A stretch of DNA of 64,000 bases, from contig JAUJPP010000012.1 of assembly GCA_030562195.1 (NCBI GenBank), positions 10,540,001 to 10,604,000 of the forward strand, in the 5' to 3' direction. How positions within the stretch are numbered: position 1 is the stretch's first letter; the number at the start of each line of letters is the position of its first letter. The notes under the pieces are model-generated. The model was given only the letters and a program-made list of their open reading frames with translations. It did not search any database and had not been told where the DNA came from. Of this stretch, positions 22,765 through 35,100 are shown one piece after another. The DNA is from Nipponacmea schrenckii (lineage: Eukaryota; Mollusca; Gastropoda; Lottiidae). The position numbers and the translations under genes were made by a program.

Positions 22765-22978
22765 GTCCATTAAAAAACGAAGAATATGATGAGATGAAAC
22801 TTTGTGAAAATAAGAAGTTCAATGTAAGTTACTATGTGTAAGTAACAGGATCTACAATCCTGACTACCCGTTTCCGCTCGGCGGGTATTCAACTGAATGT
22901 AATAAATATTTATATAGTCAAATTTAAATTGTGTGTCTCTCTCTTGTCCTGTTTTTGGGTGTCTGCGGGTAACATTGT

Positions 22979-25462
22979 TTATTATAAGCAACAGAGATTG
23001 CTGGCGAGTTGTTTCCTCATGCATTGATATACGATGTTTATCATAAATCAACAACGACTTATCATCTACTAGTATTCCACAAGGATAAGGGCATTTTGTT
23101 CCAAATAATCCCGTCACATCAATTTAGTAATTTAAAAGGCATTATTGAAATTCACATTACACTAATGATATATTAGATATGCATTATTGGCAGTGCCATT
23201 CGCATATATTCTGTGAGTATATGTAATCTGCATGTGTAGGTATAAATAATGTTCAGAAAGGCAGTCGTATAGAATGATAAACTTATGTTGCATGCATGAT
23301 ACGATATATTTAAGTTGTACGTTTCAGAAGAGTAAATGATTAGTATATGATTATATATTGGTATTAGTATTGACGAATTTCGACGAAGGACAATTCATTA
23401 AAAGAGTCTGGAGGCAATGAAGTAATTGTGGTGATCGATAGTAGACGACAGGGGGTCGACATTCTCCTATATTTCCTTTTTCTTCTTACTCTATAACGTA
23501 TCTGCGGGATATATAATATTAGGTGGCCATGTTTGGAGCTTCGAGTTATTGAATCTTCGGTACTGAAGAGCTACCATGAGAATGTTCACCCTCCAGCGAA
23601 AAAAAATCCCAACAGAACAGTTCATTTGTTGCAAAGTTACGTGTGGATTCATCAAAATAAAAGTAACAATGTTTTTAAATATATATCTTTAGACGCTATC
23701 ATGTACGATTTCCAGGGATTTAGCTAAAAACTGGAATGGACAACTGATCCGTAAAACGTAATAAAGAAAGAGAAAGTAAACAAGCTATTTGATTGTAGGT
23801 GTTTTAAGACATGGAAATACACCAAATCTCTAAAAAAGTGTCATTTTATTTTATTTGAGTTGACTGGCGATTCAGTGTTATCGTGTCACTATCTGGACAG
23901 GATATTTCCTTATACATAATAATTATGATTAAGCAGTATTGTTTGATAATCTAAATCATCATGATAGCATAATACAAAGAAAGATAAAATAGTTACAAAT
24001 TGAATATGATGTTAATAATAATTTTTACATGCCACATTTTGATTTGGGCAGAAATGCTTTGTTAATATTTTGTGGATTTGCAATTTTTTTCATAATGACA
24101 AAGTGAAGCAATAAACAATAACGCCAATATAATTGGTCAAATATGATTAAGGATACATATAAAAGATCAGAAAAAGATTTTTAAAGGTTATTATGATTAT
24201 GGTCCTGTGTTGATAATATTTAGATCAAATGTCACGTAATTAATTTGTAACGGTTACTAACCTGAACCATTTCAAATGATGACAATATAACTTATGTACT
24301 ATTTTTCAGTGCAATGCTAGATTTAAGACTAAAAAGAGAGACAGACGAAGCCTGATAAAATCTTGGACTCATCAGTAAGAAGCTTTGAAGGAAGACCTTA
24401 ATTATAAATTTAGTGTTTTCATTCACATCCATAAACTGTCTCAGAAATTCTCAATGAAAGCTAAGTTGACATATTTATTGATTATATAGGGTGACCAGTA
24501 TTGTATCAAATATGCCATCTATTGATGCCTCTGGGGCCAATCTTCATATCATATAACATCTTCCAATCTAATATGTAGCTAGTAATGTTCTTAACAAGCA
24601 ATGACAGTGACAGACAAAGTTTACTGTAGAGATTTGTAGAATCTGATCACGTTTTTCATAAATAATGAATACCAGTCAATCTTCTATTTCCATCTTAATT
24701 TTGACTCGAGGCAGTTAAGTCCAATAAAAATCCAAAAATCTGCAGGATACATATATGCTTCTAAACTAGGTATAAAGTGCAAATATCTTGTGTATATTTG
24801 TCACGATCAAACAAATCCATTAAAAAAATGTACAGATTGTTGTACTTCTCAATCGTCTTATTATTATTAATTGCTAAACCCTTTTCTGCACATTTACAAG
24901 TCAACTCCAGTATGGGTTATCTTTAATGTACCGCTATGATGTCCCATGGTACCGATATATTGACAGACCAATATAAAGGATTCATTTCATGACAATTTTC
25001 CTGCCTATGATATGACAATATTGGTTTTCTGTCATACATCGTAAGGATGTGTTACGTTGTCAGTTGAAATCAATACGACCATATTTAACCCTTGTTCAGT
25101 ATAATTGACAACTCTAAAACACCTCCTACTATATCTGAACCTTCTTTATTAACAAATTTCTGTTTCTAAGGAAAAAAAACATATTCATCTTTACCTTCAT
25201 GAAGTTGTTTGTCTGTACCCGTATCTGAATCTGGCTGTTGATATGAAGTTACCTTTCTATATGAATCGTGGTATTGGTCCAAGATTGCCTTATTTTGAAG
25301 TTTTGAAGCGGTGTATAGTTCGTTTGTCCTAATATTGCTGTTTTAATTTAGTCAATTGTGTGCTTGTATCCTGTTGAAATGAAAGTTTTCTTTCTATCCC
25401 AATGTAGATGTTGGTATATTTTTGGTATGATGCTGTCCTTCTAATTGAATCTTGCCGTTGGG
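22979..25462. other. intergenic DNA
   Basis: No gene recognised. It is AT-rich with a few short open frames (for example 23533-23727) that lack conserved motifs or splice sites. Confidence 0.5.
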
Positions 25463-25933
25463 CGAGTCAATAAGTATCCAGCCTAACGTATTTCGAATGA
25501 GATCCACCTCCACTTTTTTGATGTAATTGCCCTCAAGTGTGATGCACTGACCAACTGAGTTTCAAGTGCCATCACCCAGAACTGAAAATGCCAGGCTTCT
25601 TCCATTGACCCACTGCCGTCACGACTTCATTGTCAGACCGGAAATGAATTCCATGGATGTCATTTTCAATAGGAAGAAGTCACAAGGAGCTAGATCAGGT
25701 AAATAGACATGATGTGGTATTTATTCATTCCGGTTTCGCTCTACGGCATCTTTAGATGAAAAAGCATGCCTTTGCATCGACCGCCATGTTTGAAATTCAA
25801 TATCTTATTAAAGGATGACTAGATACACGTGCTATGATGTATCTAGGAATAAAACATGTATTGAAACAAGACACAACAATCACGACCGTGTCGGACAATC
25901 GGAAATGGGATAGGCTGGTTACTTATTGACTCG
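25463..25933 (-). mobile_element. mariner-derived miniature element with transposase remnant
   Basis: The ends are inverted repeats of about 23 bp (CGAGTCAATAAGTATCCAGC at the left, its near-perfect inverse GCTGGTTACTTATTGACTCG at the right, ending 25933), so the element is about 471 bp. On the minus strand the interior reads as the C-terminal end of a mariner transposase: PDLAPCDFFL, then a stop-ridden stretch with RQWVNGRSLAF, then QCITLEGNYIKK. These match the PDLAPSDF, helical and CI-x-GDY-x-K signature segments of that family. In-frame stops make it dead, and most of the transposase gene is gone, so it is an internally deleted copy. A TA target duplication was not clear. Confidence 0.78.
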
Positions 25934-27059
25934 TAGTTTGTCTGTATATCTTGTTGTTGAAGCGGTGAATTATTCTTGTGTGAGAATCTTGCTGTTTAAA
26001 TAAAGTTGATTTTTTCATTTTCTTATTGATAAACAGTAATTGTCTGCAGATTTAAGGGTGTCTGAATCTCGCTGATTGTATTTAAATGTGTCTGTCTGTT
26101 TGCTGTTGGTAGGTGTCTATTAAATATTTGTTATAGACACTTAATATGTGTCTGTTCGATTTAACAACATAAGTACTCAAATCAAGGATGGATCAGAGCT
26201 GATTCTTCATCTACGATTCTGAGTGTGTGTCAGCATTTCATACATTTTCATTTCTCATGCATTTCTTAAAGAAATTTGTCGGTAAAGACAACAAAATCAT
26301 TAAAACAAAACAAAATCTCCTTACTGGGACACACATCATTTGAGGTTTTCGTAATATTTACATGATCCATGGCTTGGAAAACTCGTGCTAAGCTAGTTAA
26401 CTCCACCAGGAAGCCCACCGAGAAAGCTACTTTTAATTTAAGCTTCGCCTCAGGCCAAATGGACAACATCGTCGACCTTCCTGAAATATTTTTATCACGA
26501 TGATTCAAGAACCAGAAACGTAGACAGGTTTGCTGATTTTTTTATTGGGGAACCCAACATTTTTTTCAGAAGTAAAAAATCTCAGTGACACTTAAATTAT
26601 TATGTTCTGTTTCAATTAAGCACGGCTTTTTGTCACCTAAGGGGAAAATAACTATAATACGATATACTTGCCATGGTGCTTGATTGAATCAACTAACTCG
26701 GCTACCATCAATCAACGTGTCACGTGACACACTGATGTGGCATCCTGACAATTTAAAGAGCGTAAGACTATTGACAATGCCGAAAACAAATTTCCTGTCT
26801 CACAAAATATTGATAATTTTTGATGTAATACGATCTACATTAAGATATGGAACCTCTAACCTGTTAGCTCAAAGAACCACTCATTTGATTGTCGAAATAG
26901 GATCTGATGATGAATGGTTAGCTTATAACATAATAAAATCATAATTCAAAAGCAAAATTATTGTATATTCAACAAAGAAACAGGTGACATTAATTCCCAT
27001 AGCCGACAAATATATAACATCTAGTTGTTATGTTACAGACGATCAAGTGAAATCTATCC
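25934..27059. other. intergenic DNA with one weak exon candidate
   Basis: Nothing recognised except the candidate exon at 26325-26469. The region near 25980-26160 has several TGTCTG motifs at irregular spacing, perhaps a decayed simple repeat. Confidence 0.4.
26325..26469 (-). CDS. possible first coding exon of a membrane protein
   Basis: On the minus strand an ATG at 26469 opens a frame with a basic then hydrophobic stretch (KLKLKVAFSVGFLVELTSLA) followed by a polar segment with a possible glycosylation site (NIT), up to a CCCA/GTAAGG donor at 26325. A TTTCAG acceptor lies about 20 nt upstream of the ATG. The shape, a short cytosolic end and one membrane segment, would suit a small multi-pass protein. 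No second exon was found leftward, and the family is not recognised. Confidence 0.28.
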
Positions 27060-27960
27060 AAAAACTATGAGGCAGATTCTTTAACCGTTAGCATCGGACG
27101 GCATCTATCGAGTAAATAATCTAGATGAAATCTGTAGGTAAGAACCGTCAATTGAGATAATGCTATATATGTCAACTAAACCACCATATAGCATCCGGGA
27201 AGGCTCATAATTTTTCTATAAATGTACCATAAACAACCCCCCCCCCCAAAAAACCAATAAAATAAAAACAAATAGGATAGCATCCATCAAACCATGGGAA
27301 ACCAAACATTTAAAATGATCTCAAACAGAAAGTACCGACATTTTCAGATAACAACCTTTAATCAACCGACAGATTATTCACCAGATTACATTCATCTTGC
27401 ATTCTACCAAGTAATTTCTAACGACCAAATTATAAGCATTCTAAAACAAACATGTTGAATCTAACCCCCAAATGGCAACCACCCTACACACAACCAAATT
27501 AGATCACCATTCCACGGTGTCTAAACAAAATGGCAACCATCATACAAACAATCGGGTTTGATCTGACCACTAGATGGCACCCACTATATAAACCATAAGA
27601 TAAGATAAAACCTCCAAATGACAGCCATCGTACAACCCAGAAGACTCGATAAAACCACCAAAAGCATCAACAAAACCAAAAGAATTGAATATAACCATCA
27701 AACCAAAGCATCCGACAAATCATCGGATTATATTTAACTTTAAGCTAAGAAAGATCCTACCAACTATTAGATACAATACTACCAAATATACATCCATCTG
27801 GCAAAACTAAGTAACAACCATTCAACAAACGATCGGATTTTAATCTATCTTCCAGATAACAAACATCCTACAAACAACCAGATTAGATCTTATTTCCAGA
27901 TGGCAACCATCCTACATCAGATAAAATCTATTTACCAGATAAGTGATTACTGTAATAGTA
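27060..27960. repeat. decayed minisatellite
   Basis: Phrases such as ATGGCAACCATCCTACAAAC, AACCAGATTAGATC and ACCACCAGAT recur at irregular spacing of about 50-60 bp. They are diverged relatives of the cleaner array at 28.4-29.2 kb. A run of C (about 27237-27247) sits inside. No coding function. Confidence 0.6.
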
Positions 27961-28409
27961 GGTGCATGAGAACCAAGTCACGTAATATATTAATCATCCC
28001 ACGCAGACACACAATCATTTCATACTTATCTATCAAAAAATCAAATGAAGGAGTAAATCCGGGGGTGAAGCGCTAGAGACCACTGTGGTGTACCCTTCCG
28101 CTCGTCTGTACAAAAAATGCTTCCAACGATTTTCAAGTAGTGACAGGTAAAATTTATTGTAAGACAATAAAACCACAAGAATTTAAAACTTAGTTATAAT
28201 AGTAATCGAACACTAGACAAGCTGTTGTTTATAATAAGAATTGATTTGATCCAATGCAGATGACCATAGTATATAAATGGTACTGAATGTGAAGGACGTG
28301 TGATAGAGACTGTTACATTTAGATGCTTAAGATGATTAGTGATGTTAAATTCAAGGACTTTGTTCCAATTTTTTTTTAGAAATTTCTGACACTCTGAACA
28401 CCAGAAAGC
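27961..28409. other. unique segment interrupting the minisatellite
   Basis: About 450 bp without the repeat phrase separate the decayed and clean parts of the array. It includes a GC-richer piece (28055-28110). This may be an insertion into the array, but no terminal repeats were found. The minus-strand open frame at 28194-28415 shows no recognisable motif. Confidence 0.4.
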
Positions 28410-29190
28410 CTTCATACAATCAGATAGGATCTATCTATCTGACCACCAGATAACACTCATCCAGTAAACAATCGGATAAGATATAGTTAACCACCGGAAA
28501 ACTTTAATCCAGAAATCAGTCTGATAAGTTATATCTATCTGAAACCAGAATAATTCATTCAGCAAACAATCAGATAAAATCTATCTATCTAACCACCAGA
28601 GTACATTCATCTAGTAAACAATCAGATAAGATCTACCTATATCACCACCAAAAAATATTCATCCAGCAAGCAATCAGATAAGATCTTTTTAACCACCAGA
28701 AATTATTCATCCAGCAAACAATCAGATAAGATCTATATATATCTAACCACCAGAACACATTCACTCGGCAAACAATCAGATAAGATCTATATATCTGACC
28801 ACCAGAATACATTTATCCAGCAAACAATAGGATATAATCTATCTGACCACCAAAAAATATTCATCCAACAAACAATCAGATAAGATCTATCTATCGGACC
28901 ACCAGAACACATTTATCCAGCAAACAATCAGATAAAATCTATCTATCTTACCACCAAAATACATTCATCCAGCAAACAATCAGATAAGATCTATCCATCT
29001 CAACACCAGAAAATATTCATCCAGCAAACAATCAGATGAAATCTATCTATCTGACCACCAGAAAATATTTATCCAGCAAACAATCAGATAAGATCTATTT
29101 AACCACCAGAATACATTCAACCAACAATCAGATAAAATCTATCTATCTTACCACCATAGTACATTCATCCAGTAAAGAAACAGATACGAT
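28410..29190. repeat. minisatellite of about 50-58 bp units
   Basis: More than a dozen tandem units carry the phrase ATTCATCCAGCAAACAATCA, followed by GATAAGATCTATCTATCT and then ACCACCAGAA. Unit length varies through gain or loss of the CTAT tetranucleotide inside. The array is much more uniform than the decayed part to its left. Confidence 0.92.
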
Positions 29191-32164
29191 CTGAACATGT
29201 AAACAGCATTAGCTCTTTCAAAATGGCGATTTATATTATGAATCTGTGCTTGTGGAGTTTTTCGTCCGTGGAATTAGTAAGTTTAAGAACTTCGATGTAT
29301 TTGAAGGCTCTATTTTATTTTTTTGTGTGTGTACATGGAATTCCTGGTTAAAATAGAGGATATTATTATGTTTGACAGTATGTGCTATGTGGTCTTACAA
29401 TGGATTAACCTTATCAAAAAAAAAATGAGCTCGGGTTCAATATGTATATTCTATTCCATCCATCATCATTATTAAAGTTAGTTACATTACTATCATATAC
29501 AATGATATGATCTAGGTGATATTCCCTACTTCACCAGCCGATCAACCACCACAAAAAAATCGATAAAAGTCGAGTTTTTGATTTAATTTACGGCGATCTG
29601 TCCGCCATTTCTATAGTCAATATTTATTCAATGGGAAATAAGGAAAGCCATGTGTCAGCTTTAATCATATCTTGCCGAATATAGGCAGCATTAGTGGAAA
29701 TATAACAGTGTCTAGAGTTATGTAGCCCACAGGAAATACGTCCATTGACAAGTCTGGCTTATAACAGAAGCTGAGTTTTGAGTTGAGAATAAGGTCGATA
29801 GAAGACGAATCATCATATAATATAATTATCTCATTTTATTAGAAAAATTAAGACAATAACAAGGCTATTTTTTGTTAAAATGTTGTCTAGCTTATTATAA
29901 GTATTCTGCCATTTATTCATTCCTGGATTAAAAATTAAAATTTCTTCGTGTCCCTTCTAGGTTCCTGTTTCATGTTTTTCTGTAATCGTTTCGTATCAGT
30001 CAATAGTTTAACAAGACTGTATGAAGTAGTTGATATGTACCTTGTATTCTTGGTTTGATACGTTGATAAATAAAAATAAAATACTAAATTACTTGTGAGT
30101 GGGTAGAAACAAAGACGTCTACAATGTGGGCGTGTAATATAAATTGCTGTTACAATTAAGTTGGTATCCTGTTGTGTGGTGATGTCACGGCTCATTCATA
30201 AATCTAGTCAAATGGTAATCAGGGCGCTTGATCAGTTGTTACGTTCAATAAATTCTGTGGAGCTTAAATCATGAATTTTGATGAAGCGGGTCGTTGGCAA
30301 TTCTCCACTGAGTTGGATGTAATTAAATGTTAATTTACAACGCCCACTCTAATGATTAAGGGATTGTTTCTTGTAATTAAGTTGTTTTATTTTAAATTTT
30401 AATTTCAGAAATATCTTTTGTTAAAAATGCTGCATGTCGTCTTTACTGGTATGATTTCATTGCATTAAAAAGAAAACAGCGCCATTGGTTTTGATTTTTT
30501 GATATTTTTAGCAAACATACATTTACATTTAAGCAGTGTATAATTCAATAGATATATGGAACTAAAACGACCGCCCTGAAGTATGCTTATCGCTTTGCAT
30601 TTTTATATTTTCATTAATTCATTTCGTAAATTTCTTCAGAAAAGTAGATAGGGGCCTACTGTCTTATCGAATTGATGCATACTGAAATTCAAAGCATAGT
30701 CTCTACTTGCGACCTAGGCCTCTATAGGAGAGTATCACCCTAAACCAGTCACTGAATGAGCGGGATCACCATGCTGCCATAGGTTGAAGAATGATCATGA
30801 AAACAAACTAATTGTTTTTAATGAAAAACATTTTGTAGAAGTAGTTTATAAATTTGTCTATACATGTGTAACTTGTGTCGTAGGTCGTTAAAAATAATTA
30901 TGATATTGTTTTTGAAAGATGTTGGTCCGTATGTATGTTTGGAATTAAATACCTTAATACCGACTTCTAAATGTCGTTCAAGCCTTATTATACCTTTTGG
31001 ATATTACGAAGGAACTGGATATTATAAATAATTATGCCAATCGGGAAAAAACGCCTGTGGTACGGGGACGATTTATACCATAGATTAGAATCATGAAATT
31101 CCGGTTTCTTTTCATTTCTTTGGTTGTGGACATCTTAATACACACAACTCATCACATTTTCTTGTTAACTATCTAGAAACAACGGCAGTCCACATTTTTA
31201 AAATACACAAAACCTCAGATAATTAGAAAAGGAGTATCGGAATTGAGAGATTTATTGAAACCTGCGACAACTTAATAATTCGAGAAGTCGCTCAGAAGAT
31301 CCTTCGTAAAATTTACAATAAAGGGGACATAACTACCTTTTCAGACTACAATAACAATTTAAAAAAAAAAAACACACTTAAAAAACATATTTGTCAATTC
31401 ACACAATATATTACTTAATCAGGCGGCTTTATTCCCACACATCTGCTTGGAAAAGTCTTTAAATAATATTTGTTTAAATATTTAGATTGGCGAACAAGCT
31501 ATAGTTTGATCACATAATTTTGCCAGGCATGCCAATGATGCCATAAATTTCCTTGCAATATTAAATACTTGTAATATTTTGTTCATTATTCAGTCAATGA
31601 ATAGGTTGAATTGCACCACATTGCAGACTAAGTACGAATGGAACCATTAAAATGTATACAGGTGGTCATTATTTGCAAACCAATTTAAAATATGCAGGGA
31701 ATTTTCATTTGGTTAACTGACATTGTTATGATTCATAGTCTTTTATGACTATTAAAGGCTATCTGGTGATGCTATACCAAGTCCTGATGAGAGTCTAGTT
31801 CAAGGGTGTAATAATTGGATAAAACAAATACCTTGAAATTGAAAGAAAATATATGTATTATATAATAATAACAACAAAAATATAGTGAGCAAAACCATAC
31901 GGTATACAACAACTTAATAATCTATCACAACAGAACATTTTATTCTCAATTGGTTTCCATGTGAACGGAGACTTAAGTTAATTTACTTTTCACAGGATTA
32001 AACAAGCATTAAAGATCATTTCAAATGTATATCTTGAAGTCCTTTTGGAAGGAAAATAAAAGTGCTAACAAGTGTAATATTGCACACAGGCAATGTATCT
32101 AAAGAAATATGGTGCATGAAGTTAGTAACTGCAGTGAAGTTATTGATTTTCTCAATGTCCACAG
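29191..32164. other. intergenic DNA downstream of RNPEP
   Basis: No gene was recognised. At 29223 an ATG begins a short hydrophobic peptide (MAIYIMNLCLWSFSSVEL) that runs into GTAAGT at about 29277; it could be a secretory first exon but has no partner. A TTTATT at 31939-31944 could be the minus-strand poly(A) signal of RNPEP. Confidence 0.4.
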
Positions 32165-35100
32165 TTAATTCCCAGCTAAAATCTTCTGAACATAATTTCT
32201 AACATTAATATGTAATGTATCTTGTGTTTCGTTAAATATTGTAGTTGCTAGATTCTGGGCTGTTTGGCTACCTTTAACTAGAGCTTTGTAAATTGGTAAT
32301 GTATATTTCTGTTTACCTATAATATAAAAAATGTTGACATATTATATAAATTAGGGTTTCAGTTAAATTATGCTTTACCTAGCTGTACCACTTTTCAAAA
32401 TAGGATCATCACTAATATTATAAAACTTTAGAAGAAACATTACAGCAAATGTGAGATCATGCCCAATGCGAGAAGATCTAACTAGAACATTTCAAATTTT
32501 CAATAAATCTTATGAATTGATATTTTACAAATACCCATTTTTTATATACTCATATCTATAAGCTCAATTTCTCCATCTATGAGATTTTCAAATTTTTTGT
32601 ATATACATGTATAGGAAAACTTTTCATTTTTTTACCAGAAATAACGGTCATCTCTCTTATATGAAAATTTCTGAATTGAAACATATTAAAGGAATAAATA
32701 AATATACCTTGACTGTTTAGAAAGTTTCTTACTGTAGGGAAAGCTGATTGAAAATCATTTTTAATAACTATCTGACTCCAACGTAATAATATCTTTAATA
32801 GAAAACATACAATATCTCATATTTCTTCTAATAGTAAACATAGACTAAAATGTATGGAGTTATTTTAACCAATGAACAGCAAAGAGCAGGTTGTCAAATT
32901 GTGGATAACTGGATATATGTAAATACAACCCTTATCATAATCATAGATAGAAAGCTATTTCAGTTCAGATAGAAACTATTCTATAGATGTTCATACCTCA
33001 GCGTTTTGTGACTGTGATATTTTGGGGTAGGTAGTACTAATGGATTGTAAATGGTCATGTGATATCTGTGGTCGTTCCAGTAATTTATCTAATAGATGAA
33101 ATATCTGGTAGGTTTTCCAAGCTTCAATATTTCTATCTACAGTCTAGAATAAAAGTTGATTGATTATATTAAGAATGGATTGCTACCACAAAATCACATG
33201 TGAATCATGTGAGGCCAATTAAGAAATTTGCATGAAAGTGACTGCATCATAATGTTATTACATCTGCAAAAACAGGAGGTATACTCTTGTACCACTATGT
33301 AGGACGTCTTCACAATGAAGTTCAAGTATGAACTCATAATTTGACATCAAGAATCACATTTCTTGTATGATGGAAGTTTTAATACAGAAAGCACTTTTAA
33401 TGAATTGGATGCTACAAATACAGCCAATCAGACAGGAATTCTCTTAATAATATGGCTGTGCATGTCCTTACTAGTTCCAGCCTTTATACGTAAAAGTGTG
33501 TTTTCCAACAAGACATACCATTTATTAAATCTTGCTATAATGATGAAGTCAAATCTTTGAAAAAAAGGATCTGATGAAATTGGAGACAGATTCATAATAA
33601 ACAACTCACATCATTACTTTCACCAACTAAAACAGCAGCTAATTTTTCAGCTGGTTCAGTTAGTTCTTGACCAGCAGATAAGTCAGGAACGTAAGTAGGC
33701 CATCCTGGTACATTTAACCATGCATCAAAATCAATCTTTCCTTTTAATTCAGGAAAATATTCTTCATAAAAGTCAAACATGTCTTCTGCTACAACACTCT
33801 ATAATACAAGAAATTAAATGGGAGTTTGATATCCAACTAGTCTGCATCTGATAGGGCTGAAAAAGACAGGCAATGCCATGCAGTTTTCAAGGAACTGAAA
33901 ATTATGTTTTTTATTTTCCTTTTTTGGGAAATCTTGCACCTGATCATATCTAGTGATTGTGGCCTCTGTTCTTTTTTTTTTCTTCTTGATGCTTGCCTAA
34001 CACATGTTAGCCTAAACACATAAATATTTTGTTTTTTCTCCAAATTCAAACCCATGTAAAAGGAATAATGATTACATGAAACCATCAAATCAGCAGTATT
34101 TTATCTAATGATTACCTTGAATTTGTACTTTGAGACATAACTTTTCAGAAAATCATCAAATTTATGGATATCACCAACCATATGTTGTAAATAACATACA
34201 AAACTATAACCCTTTTCATATGGTGTCTCATTGTAGGTATCATCCGGGTCTACTCCATGGTCAATAACAACTCTTAAACGGTTTAAAGGATGGTCCTGTA
34301 GAATACAATGTACATGTAATAGAATATACATTTTGTACTTCAATGAGATGACTTACTTTGAAATACATACAAAGTTTTGATATTTGAAATAAAACCTGCC
34401 CTATTTGAAAAAAAAGCCTTAATGATGGTATATTTTGATCTTTGAACGTGTGAAATTTAGCAACGATTTTTGCAAAGATTAGTTTGTAAATTGAAGACAG
34501 TAACCTGAATAATGACAGAAATCCATGTTCCAACAGAAAATGAATATAATGCAAGAACTTGAAATAGAGAATTAACCATAGATCTATACCTGTCCACTAT
34601 CATCTATATGTTGTTTTAATAAAGCTAGACCACATTGAGCTTCTAAACATGTATAAGCTTTACCAAATATCTCTTCCATAATTCTTCTTTGACCAAACAT
34701 AGTAAAACCCTAAAAACAACATATTTATTTCATCAGTTTGCTCATTTCCACCCTAAAAGCCTTTACTAGATTGCTTTCAAGGTGTAAATTTACTAGGAAA
34801 GGTATTGACCAATTCAAATTTCAAAGGAAAATATCATAGCATTATCAATGTTGCATTTAGATTCTTAGATCTTTATTTGTGTTGCATTATTAATCTTTGA
34901 AGTTCACACTAGTTAATTAAAGTTGGTCTGAATATTACTATTGATCCTAAACTTGGATTACCTCCCTTTAGTTGATTATATTTTAACCTTCTGAATATTA
35001 TGCAACATCATGGCTGAAATTAAGAAGATTGTTTTCCATGTGGAAAGGAACTAAGGAAAGATCCCAATAGTCCAGCATAACAACAGGTGTGTTACAGCCA

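Larger units (their letters stand above)
14612..22974 (+). mobile_element. Ty3/gypsy LTR retrotransposon with third ORF, damaged
   Basis: The element has a 5' LTR (14612-15202), gag-pol in one frame, integrase, a separate third ORF with zinc fingers, and a 3' LTR (21684-22974) split by an insertion. Both LTRs begin TGTGACC and end GGGTAACA. TTGT flanks the element on both sides (14608-14611 and 22975-22978), so it is a bona fide integration. Read by eye, the two LTRs differ by about six substitutions and one 1-base indel over roughly 591 bp, about 1%, which suggests a fairly recent insertion. The coding part nevertheless carries a frameshift near 19245, a junction with loss of about 130 bp near 19875, a frameshift near 20185 and at least one in ORF3. 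It is probably not autonomous. Confidence 0.92.
21684..22974 (+). repeat. 3' LTR, interrupted by an insertion
   Basis: The LTR starts TGTGACC at 21684 and ends GGGTAACA at 22974. It matches the 5' LTR except that 699 bp (688 bp of foreign sequence plus one 11-bp duplication) sit inside it. Without the insert it is 592 bp, against 591 for the 5' copy. TTGT after its end completes the 4-bp target duplication. Confidence 0.92.

Noticed and set aside
14612..22974. Endogenous retrovirus with envelope
   Set aside because: The third ORF has no signal peptide, membrane segment or furin-like site; it is charged and carries zinc fingers.
28055..28140. tRNA-derived SINE head
   Set aside because: The GC-richer piece lacks recognisable A and B boxes and a cloverleaf could not be drawn.
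28410..29190. CRISPR-like alternation of repeated and variable text
   Set aside because: The genome is eukaryotic and units are contiguous tandem copies with gradual divergence, without unique spacers of fixed size.
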